Below the pieces are notes generated by a model. It was not told where the DNA came from, made no database searches, and worked only from the letters and a program-made list of their open reading frames with translations. A stretch of 64,000 nt of DNA from Paraburkholderia phosphatilytica (GTDB lineage: Bacteria; Pseudomonadota; Gammaproteobacteria; Burkholderiales; Burkholderiaceae), in the NCBI RefSeq assembly GCF_003443895.1, contig NZ_QQOA01000012.1, positions 125,294 to 189,293 on the forward strand, in the 5' to 3' direction. Position 1 is the first letter of the stretch, and every line of letters starts with the position of its first letter. A program made the position numbers and the translations under genes. Shown here in pieces: positions 11,711-20,694 of the stretch.

Positions 11711-12050
11711 GGATGGGGATGCGTCGGGGTTGCGCGGGGTGGTGTTCGTTGGTGTTCTTGCGAGCAATGGCGTGGCCCCTGGCCGGCAACTGCACGGCAA
11801 CTTCAAGGCAACTGCGAGCCGATTGCACAAAGCGCAAAATTGTAGCATCGCGCGCCGCCCGGGCAGGTGCAGACAAGCGCATTTCAATCGGTTAGAATCT
11901 CGCGCTTGACTGCCGGGCAAGGCGCCGTCGCCGTAGTTTGATGGCGTCGATGTTGCCGGCGGCATGGCCAGACATCGGGTGGCCTGCGGATCGATCCGGT
12001 CGATCGTCCGCACGCAGTTTGCAGGCTCAGTTTGCTGAGCTCACCCGGCT
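11711..12050. other. Intergenic region HpnD-like gene/tRNA-Leu
   Basis: This 340-bp divergent spacer must contain the promoters of the HpnD-like gene and of tRNA-Leu. The AT-richer run at 11880-11905 is the likeliest promoter area, but I cannot place clean -35/-10 boxes. Confidence 0.5.
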
Positions 12051-12137
12051 GCGAGGATGGCGAAATTGGTAGACGCACCAGGTTTAGGTCCTGACGCCAG
12101 CAATGGTGTGCGGGTTCGAGTCCCGCTCCTCGCACCA
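12051..12137 (+). tRNA. tRNA-Leu (TAG)
   Basis: An 87-nt tRNA with a long variable arm and encoded CCA. The acceptor stem is GCGAGGA/TCCTCGC, the anticodon stem CCAGG is followed by the loop TTTAGGT giving anticodon TAG (Leu), and the T-arm has GGTTCGAGTCC. It is followed by an intrinsic terminator. Confidence 0.97.
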
Positions 12138-12192
12138 TTCACGTTTGCCGCGTCGGGCGCACCAACCGGTGGTTCCGTCGCTCGCAACATTG

Positions 12193-12230
12193 AAACCCGC
12201 CAGTCCTGACCGGATGGCGGGTTTTTTCTT
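12193..12230 (+). terminator. tRNA-Leu terminator
   Basis: Arms AACCCGCC (12194-12201) and GGCGGGTT (12216-12223), with additional inner pairing, are followed by TTTTTTCTT. It is a strong intrinsic terminator about 60 bp after the tRNA. Confidence 0.9.
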
Positions 12231-12241
12231 GCCCTCGCCAT

Positions 12242-12295
12242 TAAAACGGCGCGCATCGCTTCGCCCGGTAAAAATCCGCGCGTCGCTTCGCCCGC
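12242..12295. repeat. Imperfect tandem repeat, two units of about 27 bp
   Basis: Two adjacent units start TAAAA, share CGCGC.TCGCTTCGCCCG and differ at a few positions. They fill the space between the tRNA-Leu terminator and the DUF1501 stop codon. Confidence 0.5.
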
Positions 12296-13519
12296 TCAGG
12301 CCCTCAACACCGGCAGCGGTTCGAACCGTCCCTGCAGGATGCTCGCGGAATCGAGCCCCCACCAGGGCCCGAGCGCGGTGGCATACATCTGACGGAAATC
12401 GACGCCGACCGGCAGGTTGCCGTTGCCATCGAGCCGCGCGAGCACGGGCGGCACGCCGTACAGCCCGCCCTTCACCCTGCCGCCCAGCATGAAGTGCGGC
12501 GCGACCGTGCCGTGATCGGTGCCCGCGCTCTGGTTTTCGCGCGGGCGCCGGCCGAACTCCGCGTAGGTCATCACGAGCGCGTCGTTCCAGCGGCCAAGTT
12601 CGGTCAGCGCCGAGCGCAGCGCGACCATGCCGTCCGCGAACTGCTTGAGCAGCGCGGCCTGGCGGCCCGGCTGGTTCTGATGCGTATCGAAGCCATTCAG
12701 CGTAAGCCGGATCACCGCGACGTCGTCGGACTTCGGCGCGCCGCCTGCCGCCAGCACCTGCATCGCCGCCTTGATCGACGTGCCGAACGCGTCACCGCTG
12801 AAGCTCGTTTTGAGCGGCACCGCTTTCGCGGGGCGCAGTCTGTCCGCCGCTTTCACGATGTCGTTTTCGACGTCGAGGATGTGCGCGAGCTCCGGGTTGC
12901 GCTCGTGCAGCGACACCGGCACCGCGAGCTTCGATTCGCGCACGAACTGCGCCGGATTGACGAGCGCGATCGCCCGCGCGCCGTTCGCGAGCGGTCCCAT
13001 TTCCGCGCTGCCGATCACCACGCCATCCGCCGCGAAACTGCCAGGCACCGGCCGCTCGGCAAACGCGCGCGTGAGCCAGCCTTCGCGCAGATATTGATCG
13101 GAGCGCGACGCGGTGTCCCAGATCTCGATCGAGCGGAAATGCGACAGGTTCGGTTGCGGATAGCTGACGCCTTCGACGATCGCGAGCTGCTTCGCCTGCC
13201 ACAGCGGCATCAGCGGCGCGAGCGACGGATGCAGCGCCGTGCGCTCATCGAGCTGGATCATCTGTTCGCGCTTGATGCCGATCGTCGGGCGCAACGACTG
13301 GTACAGCGGGTCCGTGTACGGGATCACCGTGTTCAGACCATCGTTGCCGCCCTTCAGCTCGACGAGGATCAGCAGGTTGCCGTAGCCGCGCGCGAACGGC
13401 GGCGCGATGCCGCTCGCCGAGAAATCGGAATGCGCGTCGGCCTGCGCGGCGAATGCGCGTGGTAGCCACAACGCGGCACCGGCTGCGCCGGTCATCGCCA
13501 GGAAATTGCGTCGCTTCAT
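12296..13519 (-). CDS. Exported DUF1501 family protein
   Basis: A 407-residue protein with an N-terminal twin-arginine-type signal (KRRNFLAMTGAAGAA, then cleavage near AFA-AQA), so it is probably exported folded. The mature part begins with the family motif LILVELKGGNDGLNT and has the later TYAEFGRRP and GTDHGTVAPH motifs. DUF1501 proteins are related to the alkaline phosphatase/sulfatase fold, and the conserved Asp/His residues suggest a metal site; the substrate is unknown. It lies 69 bp after the DUF1800 gene on the same strand, a pairing seen in many bacteria. The ATG has AGGGAG upstream. Confidence 0.9.
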   Translation of the reverse strand: MKRRNFLAMTGAAGAALWLPRAFAAQADAHSDFSASGIAPPFARGYGNLLILVELKGGNDGLNTVIPYTDPLYQSLRPTIGIKREQMIQLDERTALHPSLAPLMPLWQAKQLAIVEGVSYPQPNLSHFRSIEIWDTASRSDQYLREGWLTRAFAERPVPGSFAADGVVIGSAEMGPLANGARAIALVNPAQFVRESKLAVPVSLHERNPELAHILDVENDIVKAADRLRPAKAVPLKTSFSGDAFGTSIKAAMQVLAAGGAPKSDDVAVIRLTLNGFDTHQNQPGRQAALLKQFADGMVALRSALTELGRWNDALVMTYAEFGRRPRENQSAGTDHGTVAPHFMLGGRVKGGLYGVPPVLARLDGNGNLPVGVDFRQMYATALGPWWGLDSASILQGRFEPLPVLRA

Positions 13520-13588
13520 GTCGTTTCTCCCTGAGCAGGCATCGCGTCCGTGATACCTGCGCTACTGCGTCACTTCGACTTCATCCCG

Positions 13589-15286
13589 TCACTTCAACTG
13601 GTAAGCCGGATCCATCAGCAATGCTTCCAGATACGCGCTGCCGTTCGCACCGACCGCAATCGCATCGACCGGTGCGATCGGCAACACCGCGTGCTGCATC
13701 TGCAGTTCGGCCGACAGCCCCGGCTGCGCGTCGGGCGCCGCGTTGAAGCGCGCGAGCCAGTGATCCAGATCGAAGCGTACGCCGCCCTGCCCGCTGCGCG
13801 CCATTGCGCGCTGCACGTTCGCGGCGGCGCTCGCCGAGGCCGCCACCGCAACGTGTGACGCGCCGTTCTGCGTCATGCCGTTCTGCATCGCGCCATTCGA
13901 CATCGCGCCGCTCTGCATTGCACCGTTCTGCATCGCATTGCCAGCCGGCCGATGCGGCGCGGCCCGCTCGGTCGCGCGGAACATCTGTTCGACGAACTGC
14001 TTGCGCGCGAGCAAGGTCGAGCTGTTGATCCACGTTTCGCCGCCCGGCCAGCCTTTCACGTTCGGCGGATAGAACAGGTTCTCACCGAGATTGCGCATCG
14101 CGCCTGCGAACGGCGCGGTGTTGTCGTAGCTGATGTCGAACGCGCGCACAGTCCCCACGACGAACTCCGCCGGCGACTTCACAAGCACGCCGCGATCCTC
14201 GTCACGCCAGAACGCGTCGGAGAGAAACAGCCCGCGCAGCACGACCTTGATGTCGTAGTGACTCGCGCGAAAACGCGCAGCGATCGGCGCGATCTGCGCC
14301 TCGTCCGGCGTATCGGAAACGAACTCGCGCCACAGCTTCGTCGTCACGAAGTTCGCGGTCTCGGGACGCTGCAGCAGGATGTCGAGCACCGCGTCGCCGT
14401 CGAACGGACCGGTCTCGCCCAGCACGGTCTTCACGCCGTCGTCATGAACCTTCGGATTCCACACGTACGCCTGCGTATCCGGATCGAGTGTCCAGCCGGT
14501 GTACGCGCGCGCCGCCTCCGTCACGTCCTGCTGCGTGTAGTGCCCTTCGCCGAGCGTGAAGAGCTCCATCACCTCGCGCGCGAAATTCTCGTTGGGCCGG
14601 CCACGGCGGTTGCCGGCACCGTCCAGGTACAGCAGCATCGCCGGGTCTTTCGATACGTCGTGCAGCAGCGTGCCGAAGTTGCCGAGCGCATCGCGCCGCA
14701 GCAGTTCGTTCTGCCGCGCCATCACCTGCGGATAGCCGACCTTGTCCTGTCCCGACGTGAAGTGGTTGTGCCAGAAGAGCGTCATCCGTTCGGTCAGCGG
14801 CGACGGCGTCGCGATCATCTCGCGCACCCACCGCGCGCGCAGTTCTTCATAGCGTTGCTGATCGAGCTTCTGCTGCGCTCTCTGTTCGTCGGGCGTCCAG
14901 GCCTTGCGCTCGGCGCGCGTCGGAATCGGGTCGTCGATCCACGCGGGCGCCGGCGTGACGGTCGTCGTGCGGGTGCTGGCCAGCAGCCGGTCGACCGCCT
15001 GCTCGCGCGTGAGCCCGACGTACGGCGCGACTTCGGCCGGGTCCGGTTCGAAGCCGGTGCGAGTGAGCAGGAAACGCACGTCGTCCGCGGTGAGGATGGC
15101 TTCGTCGGCTTCGTTCACCGCTTGCGTGCTCGCAACGGACGCCGCCGCGCGGTGGCGCACATGCGCGGGATGTGCGCCGCTCGCAGCGCTCGGGGTGGCA
15201 CTTGTGGCAGCGCTCGCGATCGCCGGCACGCCGAGTGCGCAAGCGCACATCAGCATGACAACTCGACGGGTACGGTAAAGGTGCAT
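13589..15286 (-). CDS. Exported DUF1800 family protein with a pentapeptide repeat
   Basis: A 565-residue protein with a Sec-type signal peptide (hydrophobic residues about 10-27, ending near IASAA). The DUF1800 core is clear: FWHNHFTSGQDKV around residue 170 and RPNENFAREVMELFTLGEG around residue 230, followed by GWTLD. Function is unknown; genes of this family are usually paired with DUF1501 genes, as here. A run of MQNGA-like pentapeptides occurs near residues 450-475, between the core and the C-terminal segment, and is discussed as a repeat. The upstream GAGCGACG is a weak ribosome site. It is the first gene of a two-gene operon. Confidence 0.9.
   Translation of the reverse strand: MHLYRTRRVVMLMCACALGVPAIASAATSATPSAASGAHPAHVRHRAAASVASTQAVNEADEAILTADDVRFLLTRTGFEPDPAEVAPYVGLTREQAVDRLLASTRTTTVTPAPAWIDDPIPTRAERKAWTPDEQRAQQKLDQQRYEELRARWVREMIATPSPLTERMTLFWHNHFTSGQDKVGYPQVMARQNELLRRDALGNFGTLLHDVSKDPAMLLYLDGAGNRRGRPNENFAREVMELFTLGEGHYTQQDVTEAARAYTGWTLDPDTQAYVWNPKVHDDGVKTVLGETGPFDGDAVLDILLQRPETANFVTTKLWREFVSDTPDEAQIAPIAARFRASHYDIKVVLRGLFLSDAFWRDEDRGVLVKSPAEFVVGTVRAFDISYDNTAPFAGAMRNLGENLFYPPNVKGWPGGETWINSSTLLARKQFVEQMFRATERAAPHRPAGNAMQNGAMQSGAMSNGAMQNGMTQNGASHVAVAASASAAANVQRAMARSGQGGVRFDLDHWLARFNAAPDAQPGLSAELQMQHAVLPIAPVDAIAVGANGSAYLEALLMDPAYQLK
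13860..13945 (-). repeat. 15-bp tandem repeat encoding MQNGA-type pentapeptides
   Basis: Within the DUF1800 gene the minus strand repeats a 15-bp unit (ATG CAG AAC GGC GCG and variants) about five times. It yields MQNGA, MQSGA, MSNGA, MQNG and MTQNGA. The last units are slightly out of register at the amino-acid level. The pattern suggests replication slippage in a linker. Confidence 0.8.
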
Positions 15287-15670
15287 GGCGATCGTCGCTC
15301 GCGGATGGAGGTCATGGAGAGCGGCTTACGCCGCACTTGCAGGCGCGCCTGATACAGCCAGATGCGCACGCCTCATGGCCAGTTAAACGGCCCTTGCGAG
15401 CTAAAGTTGACGGTCAATTTGCAACCGAATTTTTCCGCGTTCACACGCGATGCACAGCGCATGGTCATGCTCGATATACGCAGGAGTTCGATACCGGTTG
15501 AACGCTGCCGGGCGCGAAAATCCGTCGCCGGAAACGGTGCGCTCGAGGCGCGCACACGGCAACGCTGCACGAACGTCGATAGCGCGATGGCGGGACGCGG
15601 CGTGAGCAAAGAAAACGATGTGCCGGAAGCGCCGGCAAAGCGCACGCGGCCGACCGACGCGGCAGCGCGA
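15287..15670. other. Intergenic region upstream of the DUF1800 gene
   Basis: This 384-bp stretch has no credible gene. It must hold the promoter of the DUF1800/DUF1501 operon. An 11-bp palindrome TTGACGGTCAA lies at 15407-15417, about 120 bp upstream of the DUF1800 start, and could be a regulator site or part of a promoter. Confidence 0.5.
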
Positions 15671-15985
15671 TCAGCGCTTGTACAGCTCGCGCACGGCGTC
15701 TTCGATGTGCTGGCGGAGCAGGCGCCGTTCTTCGGGGGTCATGTGACCGTCGCGGCGACGCTCGTCCATTTCGGGCGGCACGGCGGTACGCATGATGGCA
15801 GCGGAGGCAGGTTGATCGGCGAAGGCGCCGTGAGGATGTTTGCCGAGGCCGCGGACGTGAGGATAGCCGGCACTCGCAGCCGAAGGCTCTGCATGAGCGG
15901 ATGGGCTCACCGCGCCGGCGAGCGTGCTGGCGGTGGCCAGTGCGATCGCTCTCAGGCGCAGATTCGGCCAGACCCCTCCCATCAT
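15671..15985 (-). CDS. Small exported protein of unknown function, divergent from ompR
   Basis: A 104-residue protein. The start MMGG (15985) has GAAGGGA 5 nt upstream; the frame is open to 16033 but the extension lacks this site. Residues 8-31 form a signal peptide (basic LRLR, hydrophobic core, cleavage near AHA-EPS). The mature part is short and ends in a charged helix, MTPEERRLLRQHIEDAVREL, reminiscent in style of periplasmic stress adaptors, but I do not recognise the family. Its position back to back with ompR, with GTAAC half-sites in the shared promoter region, suggests it may be an OmpR target. Confidence 0.7.
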   Translation of the reverse strand: MMGGVWPNLRLRAIALATASTLAGAVSPSAHAEPSAASAGYPHVRGLGKHPHGAFADQPASAAIMRTAVPPEMDERRRDGHMTPEERRLLRQHIEDAVRELYKR

Positions 15986-16143
15986 TTTGTTCCCTTCGTG
16001 GCGCGGCAACCGGTACCTCAAATGCGTGTGCAAACCCGGAAAGTGGCGGGTGCGAGAGTTTTAGTCGAGTGAAGTATCTACCGAACAGCCGCATTCCGTA
16101 AAGGAGTCTAAGGGAAGCCGCTTTACGCCGTGCCACAGGCAGG

Positions 16144-16167
16144 GTAAATTTTGTAACTGACTGTAAC
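16144..16167. promoter_or_regulatory. Candidate OmpR-family half-sites upstream of ompR
   Basis: GTAAA (16144-16148), GTAAC (16153-16157) and GTAAC (16163-16167) recur at 9- and 10-bp steps. OmpR-class regulators bind head-to-tail half-sites about one helical turn apart. The cluster lies about 55 bp upstream of the ompR start and in the divergent promoter of the small exported gene. Confidence 0.45.
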
Positions 16168-16220
16168 CTGTGAAATAGTGCAAACGCGCACCTCTTTCTA
16201 ATCGCGCTAAGATGCCGACC

Positions 16221-16946
<726 letters not shown>

Positions 16947-17043
16947 CTTCCGCGAGCGCCGTGCGTCGGGCGTCTGGCCGCTGAATCCTTCCGTTGAAAC
17001 CGGTTGATCGGTTGTGTCTTCGTTTTTTCAACAAGAAGGGTTC

Positions 17044-18393
17044 ATGCGGATTGACCGACGCACCTTGACGCTCGCGTTCGGCGGCCTGTTCTGGCGTACC
17101 TTTCTGCTGATCGCCCTGCTGATTGCCGTCAGCCTCGCCGCCTGGTTCCAGAGCTTTCGCGTGATCGAACGCGAACCACGCGCACAGCGCGTGGCGCTTC
17201 AGCTCGTCGCGATCGTCAAGCTCACGCGCACCGCGCTCCTCTACTCCGACCCGGACCTGCGGCGCGCGCTGCTGCAGGACCTCGAGAGCAACGAGGGGGT
17301 GCGCGTGTATCCGCGCGAAACCACCGACAAGTACAAGCTGCAGCCGGACGAATCGCTGAACCGGCTGATCGAGCACGACATCCGCGGGCGTCTCGGCGAC
17401 GACACTGTGATCGCACAGTCGGTGAACGATATCCCGGGCGTGTGGATCAGCTTCAAGATCGACGACGACGACTACTGGGTCGCGCTCGACCGCGATCAGC
17501 TCGACAACGTCACCGGTCTGCAGTGGGCCGGCTGGGGCGTGTTCGCGCTCGCGCTGTCGCTGTTCGGCGCGGCGTTCATCACGAGTCTCGTGAACCGGCC
17601 GTTCGCGCGGCTCGCGCTCGCCGCGCGCAAGGTCGGCTCCGGCCAGTTGCCCGAAGCGCTGCCCGAGCGCGGCATGGGCGTCGCGGCCGAAACCAACCGA
17701 AGCTTCAACCAGATGGTGCGCGACCTCGAACAACTGGAGGCGGACCGCGCGCTGATGCTCGCCGGCATCTCGCACGACCTGCGCACGCCGCTCGCGCGGC
17801 TGCGGCTCGAAACCGAGATGAGCCCGTCGGATCAGACCACGAAAGACGCGATGATCGACGACATCGAGCAGATGGACATGATCATCGGCCGCTTCCTGGA
17901 CTACGCGCGGCCGGTGCAGCGCATGCCGGAGCCGGTGGATCTGTCGGTGATCGCGGGCGAACTGGCTGCGCGAATGGCGACCGAAGACGGCATGCGCCTG
18001 ATCACGCGTCTCGCGCCGACCGCGATGATCGAAGCCGACGAAACCGACATGCGGCGCGTGGTCGGCAACCTGATCGAGAACGCGCGCAAGTATGGGCTGA
18101 GCGACGGCGACGGCATCCCGCACGTGATGCTGGAGACGCGCGTGTCGCACTCGCGCGTGGAACTGTCGGTGCTCGACGAAGGCCCCGGCATTCCCGAAGA
18201 CCAGCTGCCGCTCGTCACGCGCCCGTTCTACCGCGTCGACACCGCGCGCACCCAGGCGAACGGCACCGGCCTCGGCATGGCGATCGTGCTGCGGCTGGTC
18301 GGCCGTTATCGCGGCTCGCTGCGGTTGCGCAACCGCGTGCCCGGCCCCGGCCTCGAAGTGACGATCGAATTCCCGCTCGCTCGCGGCAGCTGA
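17044..18393 (+). CDS. envZ: Sensor histidine kinase EnvZ (RisS-like)
   Basis: A 449-residue inner-membrane kinase. It has a transmembrane segment at about residues 17-37, a periplasmic sensor region of about 125 residues, a second membrane segment at about 160-180 and a HAMP linker. The dimerisation domain has the phospho-acceptor His in ISHDLRTPLARLR, followed by an ATPase domain with N box NLIENARKYG, G1 DEGPGIP and G2 GTGLGMAI. I start at MRIDRR because AAGAAGGG lies just upstream; the frame extension to 17014 looks spurious. It follows ompR by about 95 bp and should form one operon and signalling pair with it. Confidence 0.95.
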   Translation: MRIDRRTLTLAFGGLFWRTFLLIALLIAVSLAAWFQSFRVIEREPRAQRVALQLVAIVKLTRTALLYSDPDLRRALLQDLESNEGVRVYPRETTDKYKLQPDESLNRLIEHDIRGRLGDDTVIAQSVNDIPGVWISFKIDDDDYWVALDRDQLDNVTGLQWAGWGVFALALSLFGAAFITSLVNRPFARLALAARKVGSGQLPEALPERGMGVAAETNRSFNQMVRDLEQLEADRALMLAGISHDLRTPLARLRLETEMSPSDQTTKDAMIDDIEQMDMIIGRFLDYARPVQRMPEPVDLSVIAGELAARMATEDGMRLITRLAPTAMIEADETDMRRVVGNLIENARKYGLSDGDGIPHVMLETRVSHSRVELSVLDEGPGIPEDQLPLVTRPFYRVDTARTQANGTGLGMAIVLRLVGRYRGSLRLRNRVPGPGLEVTIEFPLARGS

Positions 18394-18539
18394 TCGCACG
18401 GCGAATCTCACGGCCGGCTCCCGCTGGCCCGAAACCTGCGCCGCGTTCTTCCGCCTGACAAGACATGAAACACCGCGCCGGCACGGCCCGGCTCTCGCAA
18501 CCGATCAGACCCGACCCGATCCGCACGAGGAGCATCCGC

Positions 18540-19088
18540 ATGAAAACCGTGGGCGACAAACTCGAAGCGTTCACCGTGACGGCTGCGAAGCCGGGCTTCA
18601 ATCATCACGAGGAAAACGGCGTGTCCGCGTTCGTGGACATCACCGAACAGTCGTTTCCGGGCAAGTGGAAAGTCATCTACTTCTACCCGAAGGACTTCAC
18701 GTTCGTGTGTCCGACCGAGATCGCCGAATTCGCGAAACTCGCGCAGGATTTCGAGGACCGCGAGGCAGTGCTGCTAGGCGGCAGCGTCGACAACGAGTAT
18801 GTGAAGCTCGCGTGGCGACGCGAGCACAAGGACCTGAACCGACTGAACCATTACTCGTTCGGCGACGTGAAGGGAGAGCTGATCGATCAGCTGGGCGTGC
18901 GCGATATCGAAGCGGGCGTCGCGCTGCGCGCCACCTTCATCGTCGATCCGGACAACACGATCCAGCACGTGTCAGTGAACAACCTCGAGGTGGGCCGCAA
19001 TCCGGCGGAAGTGCTGCGGGTGCTGGACGGCCTGCAGACGGGCGAAGCGTGCCCGTCGAGCCGGACGATCGGCGGCGAGACGCTGTAG
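18540..19088 (+). CDS. ahpC: Alkyl hydroperoxide reductase AhpC-type peroxiredoxin
   Basis: A 182-residue 2-Cys peroxiredoxin. The peroxidatic Cys57 sits in DFTFVCPTEIAEF and the resolving cysteine near residue 171 is in EACPSSRT. It reduces hydrogen peroxide and organic peroxides using an external thiol donor. The start MKTVGDKL has GAGGAG upstream, so I do not extend to 18465. The sequence resembles the AhpC branch that works with AhpD in actinobacteria and some proteobacteria, but neither ahpD nor ahpF is adjacent; the next gene is ispF, converging 15 bp away. The reductant is therefore unknown from this window. Confidence 0.92.
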   Translation: MKTVGDKLEAFTVTAAKPGFNHHEENGVSAFVDITEQSFPGKWKVIYFYPKDFTFVCPTEIAEFAKLAQDFEDREAVLLGGSVDNEYVKLAWRREHKDLNRLNHYSFGDVKGELIDQLGVRDIEAGVALRATFIVDPDNTIQHVSVNNLEVGRNPAEVLRVLDGLQTGEACPSSRTIGGETL

Positions 19089-19103
19089 GCGTCACGCCGT
19101 AGA

Positions 19104-19583
19104 TCACGCCCCCAGCAACAGCACCGCGGCCTGGGCCTCGATGCCTTCGGCGCGGCCAAGATAGCCGAGCTTCTCGTTGGTCTTCGCCTTCACGTTGACG
19201 CGATCGGGCGCAATGCCGAGGTCGGCCGCGATGTTCTCGCGCATCCCCGCGATATGCGGCGCGAGCTTCGGCGCCTGCGCGATCACGGTGGTGTCCACGT
19301 TGAGAATCGAAAAACCCGCGCGGCGCACCCGCGCGACGCATTCGCGCAGCAGCACGCGGCTGTCCGCGCCGTGGAATTCCTTGTCCGTATCCGGAAAGTG
19401 CCGGCCGATGTCGCCGAGCGCCGCCGCGCCGAACAGCGCATCGGTGATCGCGTGCAGCAGCACATCCGCGTCGGAGTGGCCGAGCAGCCCACGGTCGTAC
19501 GGCACCGTCACGCCGCCGATCACGAGCGGGCGTCCCGGCACCAGCGCGTGCACGTCGTAGCCTTGTCCGATCCTGAGATCCAT
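19104..19583 (-). CDS. ispF: 2-C-methyl-D-erythritol 2,4-cyclodiphosphate synthase
   Basis: A 159-residue MEP-pathway enzyme that cyclises CDP-methylerythritol 2-phosphate with loss of CMP. The metal site GQGYDVH (Asp, His at about 9-11), [20 protein letters not shown] and the C-terminal [13 protein letters not shown] motif are all present, and the length is standard. It lies 51 bp after ispD on the same strand, so the two consecutive-pathway genes form an operon. Confidence 0.97.
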   Translation of the reverse strand: MDLRIGQGYDVHALVPGRPLVIGGVTVPYDRGLLGHSDADVLLHAITDALFGAAALGDIGRHFPDTDKEFHGADSRVLLRECVARVRRAGFSILNVDTTVIAQAPKLAPHIAGMRENIAADLGIAPDRVNVKAKTNEKLGYLGRAEGIEAQAAVLLLGA

Positions 19584-19634
19584 GGGTAATGCCTGCTGGA
19601 AAGTGAAATTCGTGGAGTGTGTGCGCGGAAGAAA

Positions 19635-20354
19635 CTATTCGACCTGCAGGCTCGCGCCCGCGGAAAGAATCGCGTCGGCCAGTTCGAAGTCTTCCGGATA
19701 GGTGACCTTGAAGTTGCGCAGGCTGCCCTGCACCAGATGCGGCGCATGCCCGATCCATTCGATCGCGCTCGCTTCGTCGGTGAGGTCGTGGCCTTCGGTC
19801 TGTGCGCGCAGGATTGCCTCGCGCAACAGGCCGATGCGGAACATCTGCGGCGTCTGCGCCTGCCACAGGCCGTTGCGCTGCTCGGTGCGCGCGATGCGGG
19901 TGGTGCCGTCGGTGGCGATGCGCTTCAGCGTATCGGCCACCGGCAGCGCCATGATGCCGCCCACCGGGTCGTCCTTCACCGCCCCGATCAGCGAGCGGAT
20001 CATCTCGGGCGTGATGCCGGGACGCGCGGCGTCGTGCACCAGCACCCAGTCGTCGTCGCGCGCGTCGAATTCGGCGAGCGCGTTAAGGCCGTTGAATACC
20101 GACGCCTGGCGCGACGCGCCGCCGCAGCGGCGCACGGCATAGCGCAGGCCGGCGAAGCGGCCCGCGTCGAAATGCCGGTCGTCCGGCGCGATCACGACGA
20201 GCGTCTGCGCGAACTCGCTGCACGCGTCGAAGGCCGCGAGCGAGAAATGGAGCATGTCGCGGCCTGCGATGGTGCGGTACTGCTTCGGAAGCGCGGCGCC
20301 GGAGCGGCTGCCGGTTCCGGCGCACGGGATCAGGGCGAAAAGGCGTGATGTCAC
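19635..20354 (-). CDS. ispD: 2-C-methyl-D-erythritol 4-phosphate cytidylyltransferase
   Basis: A 239-residue MEP-pathway enzyme that transfers CMP from CTP to methylerythritol 4-phosphate. The N-terminal CTP-binding motif [18 protein letters not shown] (residues about 9-26), VLVHDAARP (about 115) and the C-terminal [11 protein letters not shown] are diagnostic. It is the first gene of an ispD-ispF operon. Divergent mfd starts 340 bp away. An AT-rich run, TATTATAAAAT on the minus strand at about 20393-20403, may include the -10 region. Confidence 0.96.
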   Translation of the reverse strand: MTSRLFALIPCAGTGSRSGAALPKQYRTIAGRDMLHFSLAAFDACSEFAQTLVVIAPDDRHFDAGRFAGLRYAVRRCGGASRQASVFNGLNALAEFDARDDDWVLVHDAARPGITPEMIRSLIGAVKDDPVGGIMALPVADTLKRIATDGTTRIARTEQRNGLWQAQTPQMFRIGLLREAILRAQTEGHDLTDEASAIEWIGHAPHLVQGSLRNFKVTYPEDFELADAILSAGASLQVE

Positions 20355-20694
20355 GGCTGAGGCAGACGGTGCGAAGTCAAAGTGAAGGACGGATTTTATA
20401 ATAGGTCTTTCGTTCGCACCCTTCGGACGGCCTTCGGGGGCAAGAAAAGATGTGACGGGGTGTCCCGGAGCGTCGGGGCAATGCGCGTCGAAGTACCGTG
20501 CCGGAGCGCGGCAAACGTACGCGGCCGCGTAGCTCGATCACGCGCAATGCCTTGTCAGGCGGGCAACGGGGCGCACTGCGAGCCGTTGCAGCCGTGCCGT
20601 AAACTGTCCCGCGCCGGCCTTTCAAAGCGCGTAGACTTGCGGCTCACCGCCACGTCCGCTCGCATCAACCGGGTTCACCGTTTTCTTTCGGGTT
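20355..20694. other. Divergent intergenic region ispD/mfd
   Basis: A 340-bp promoter region for ispDF (minus) and mfd (plus). An AT-rich run at 20393-20403 is a plausible -10 area for ispD. I see no gene or clear operator. Confidence 0.5.
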
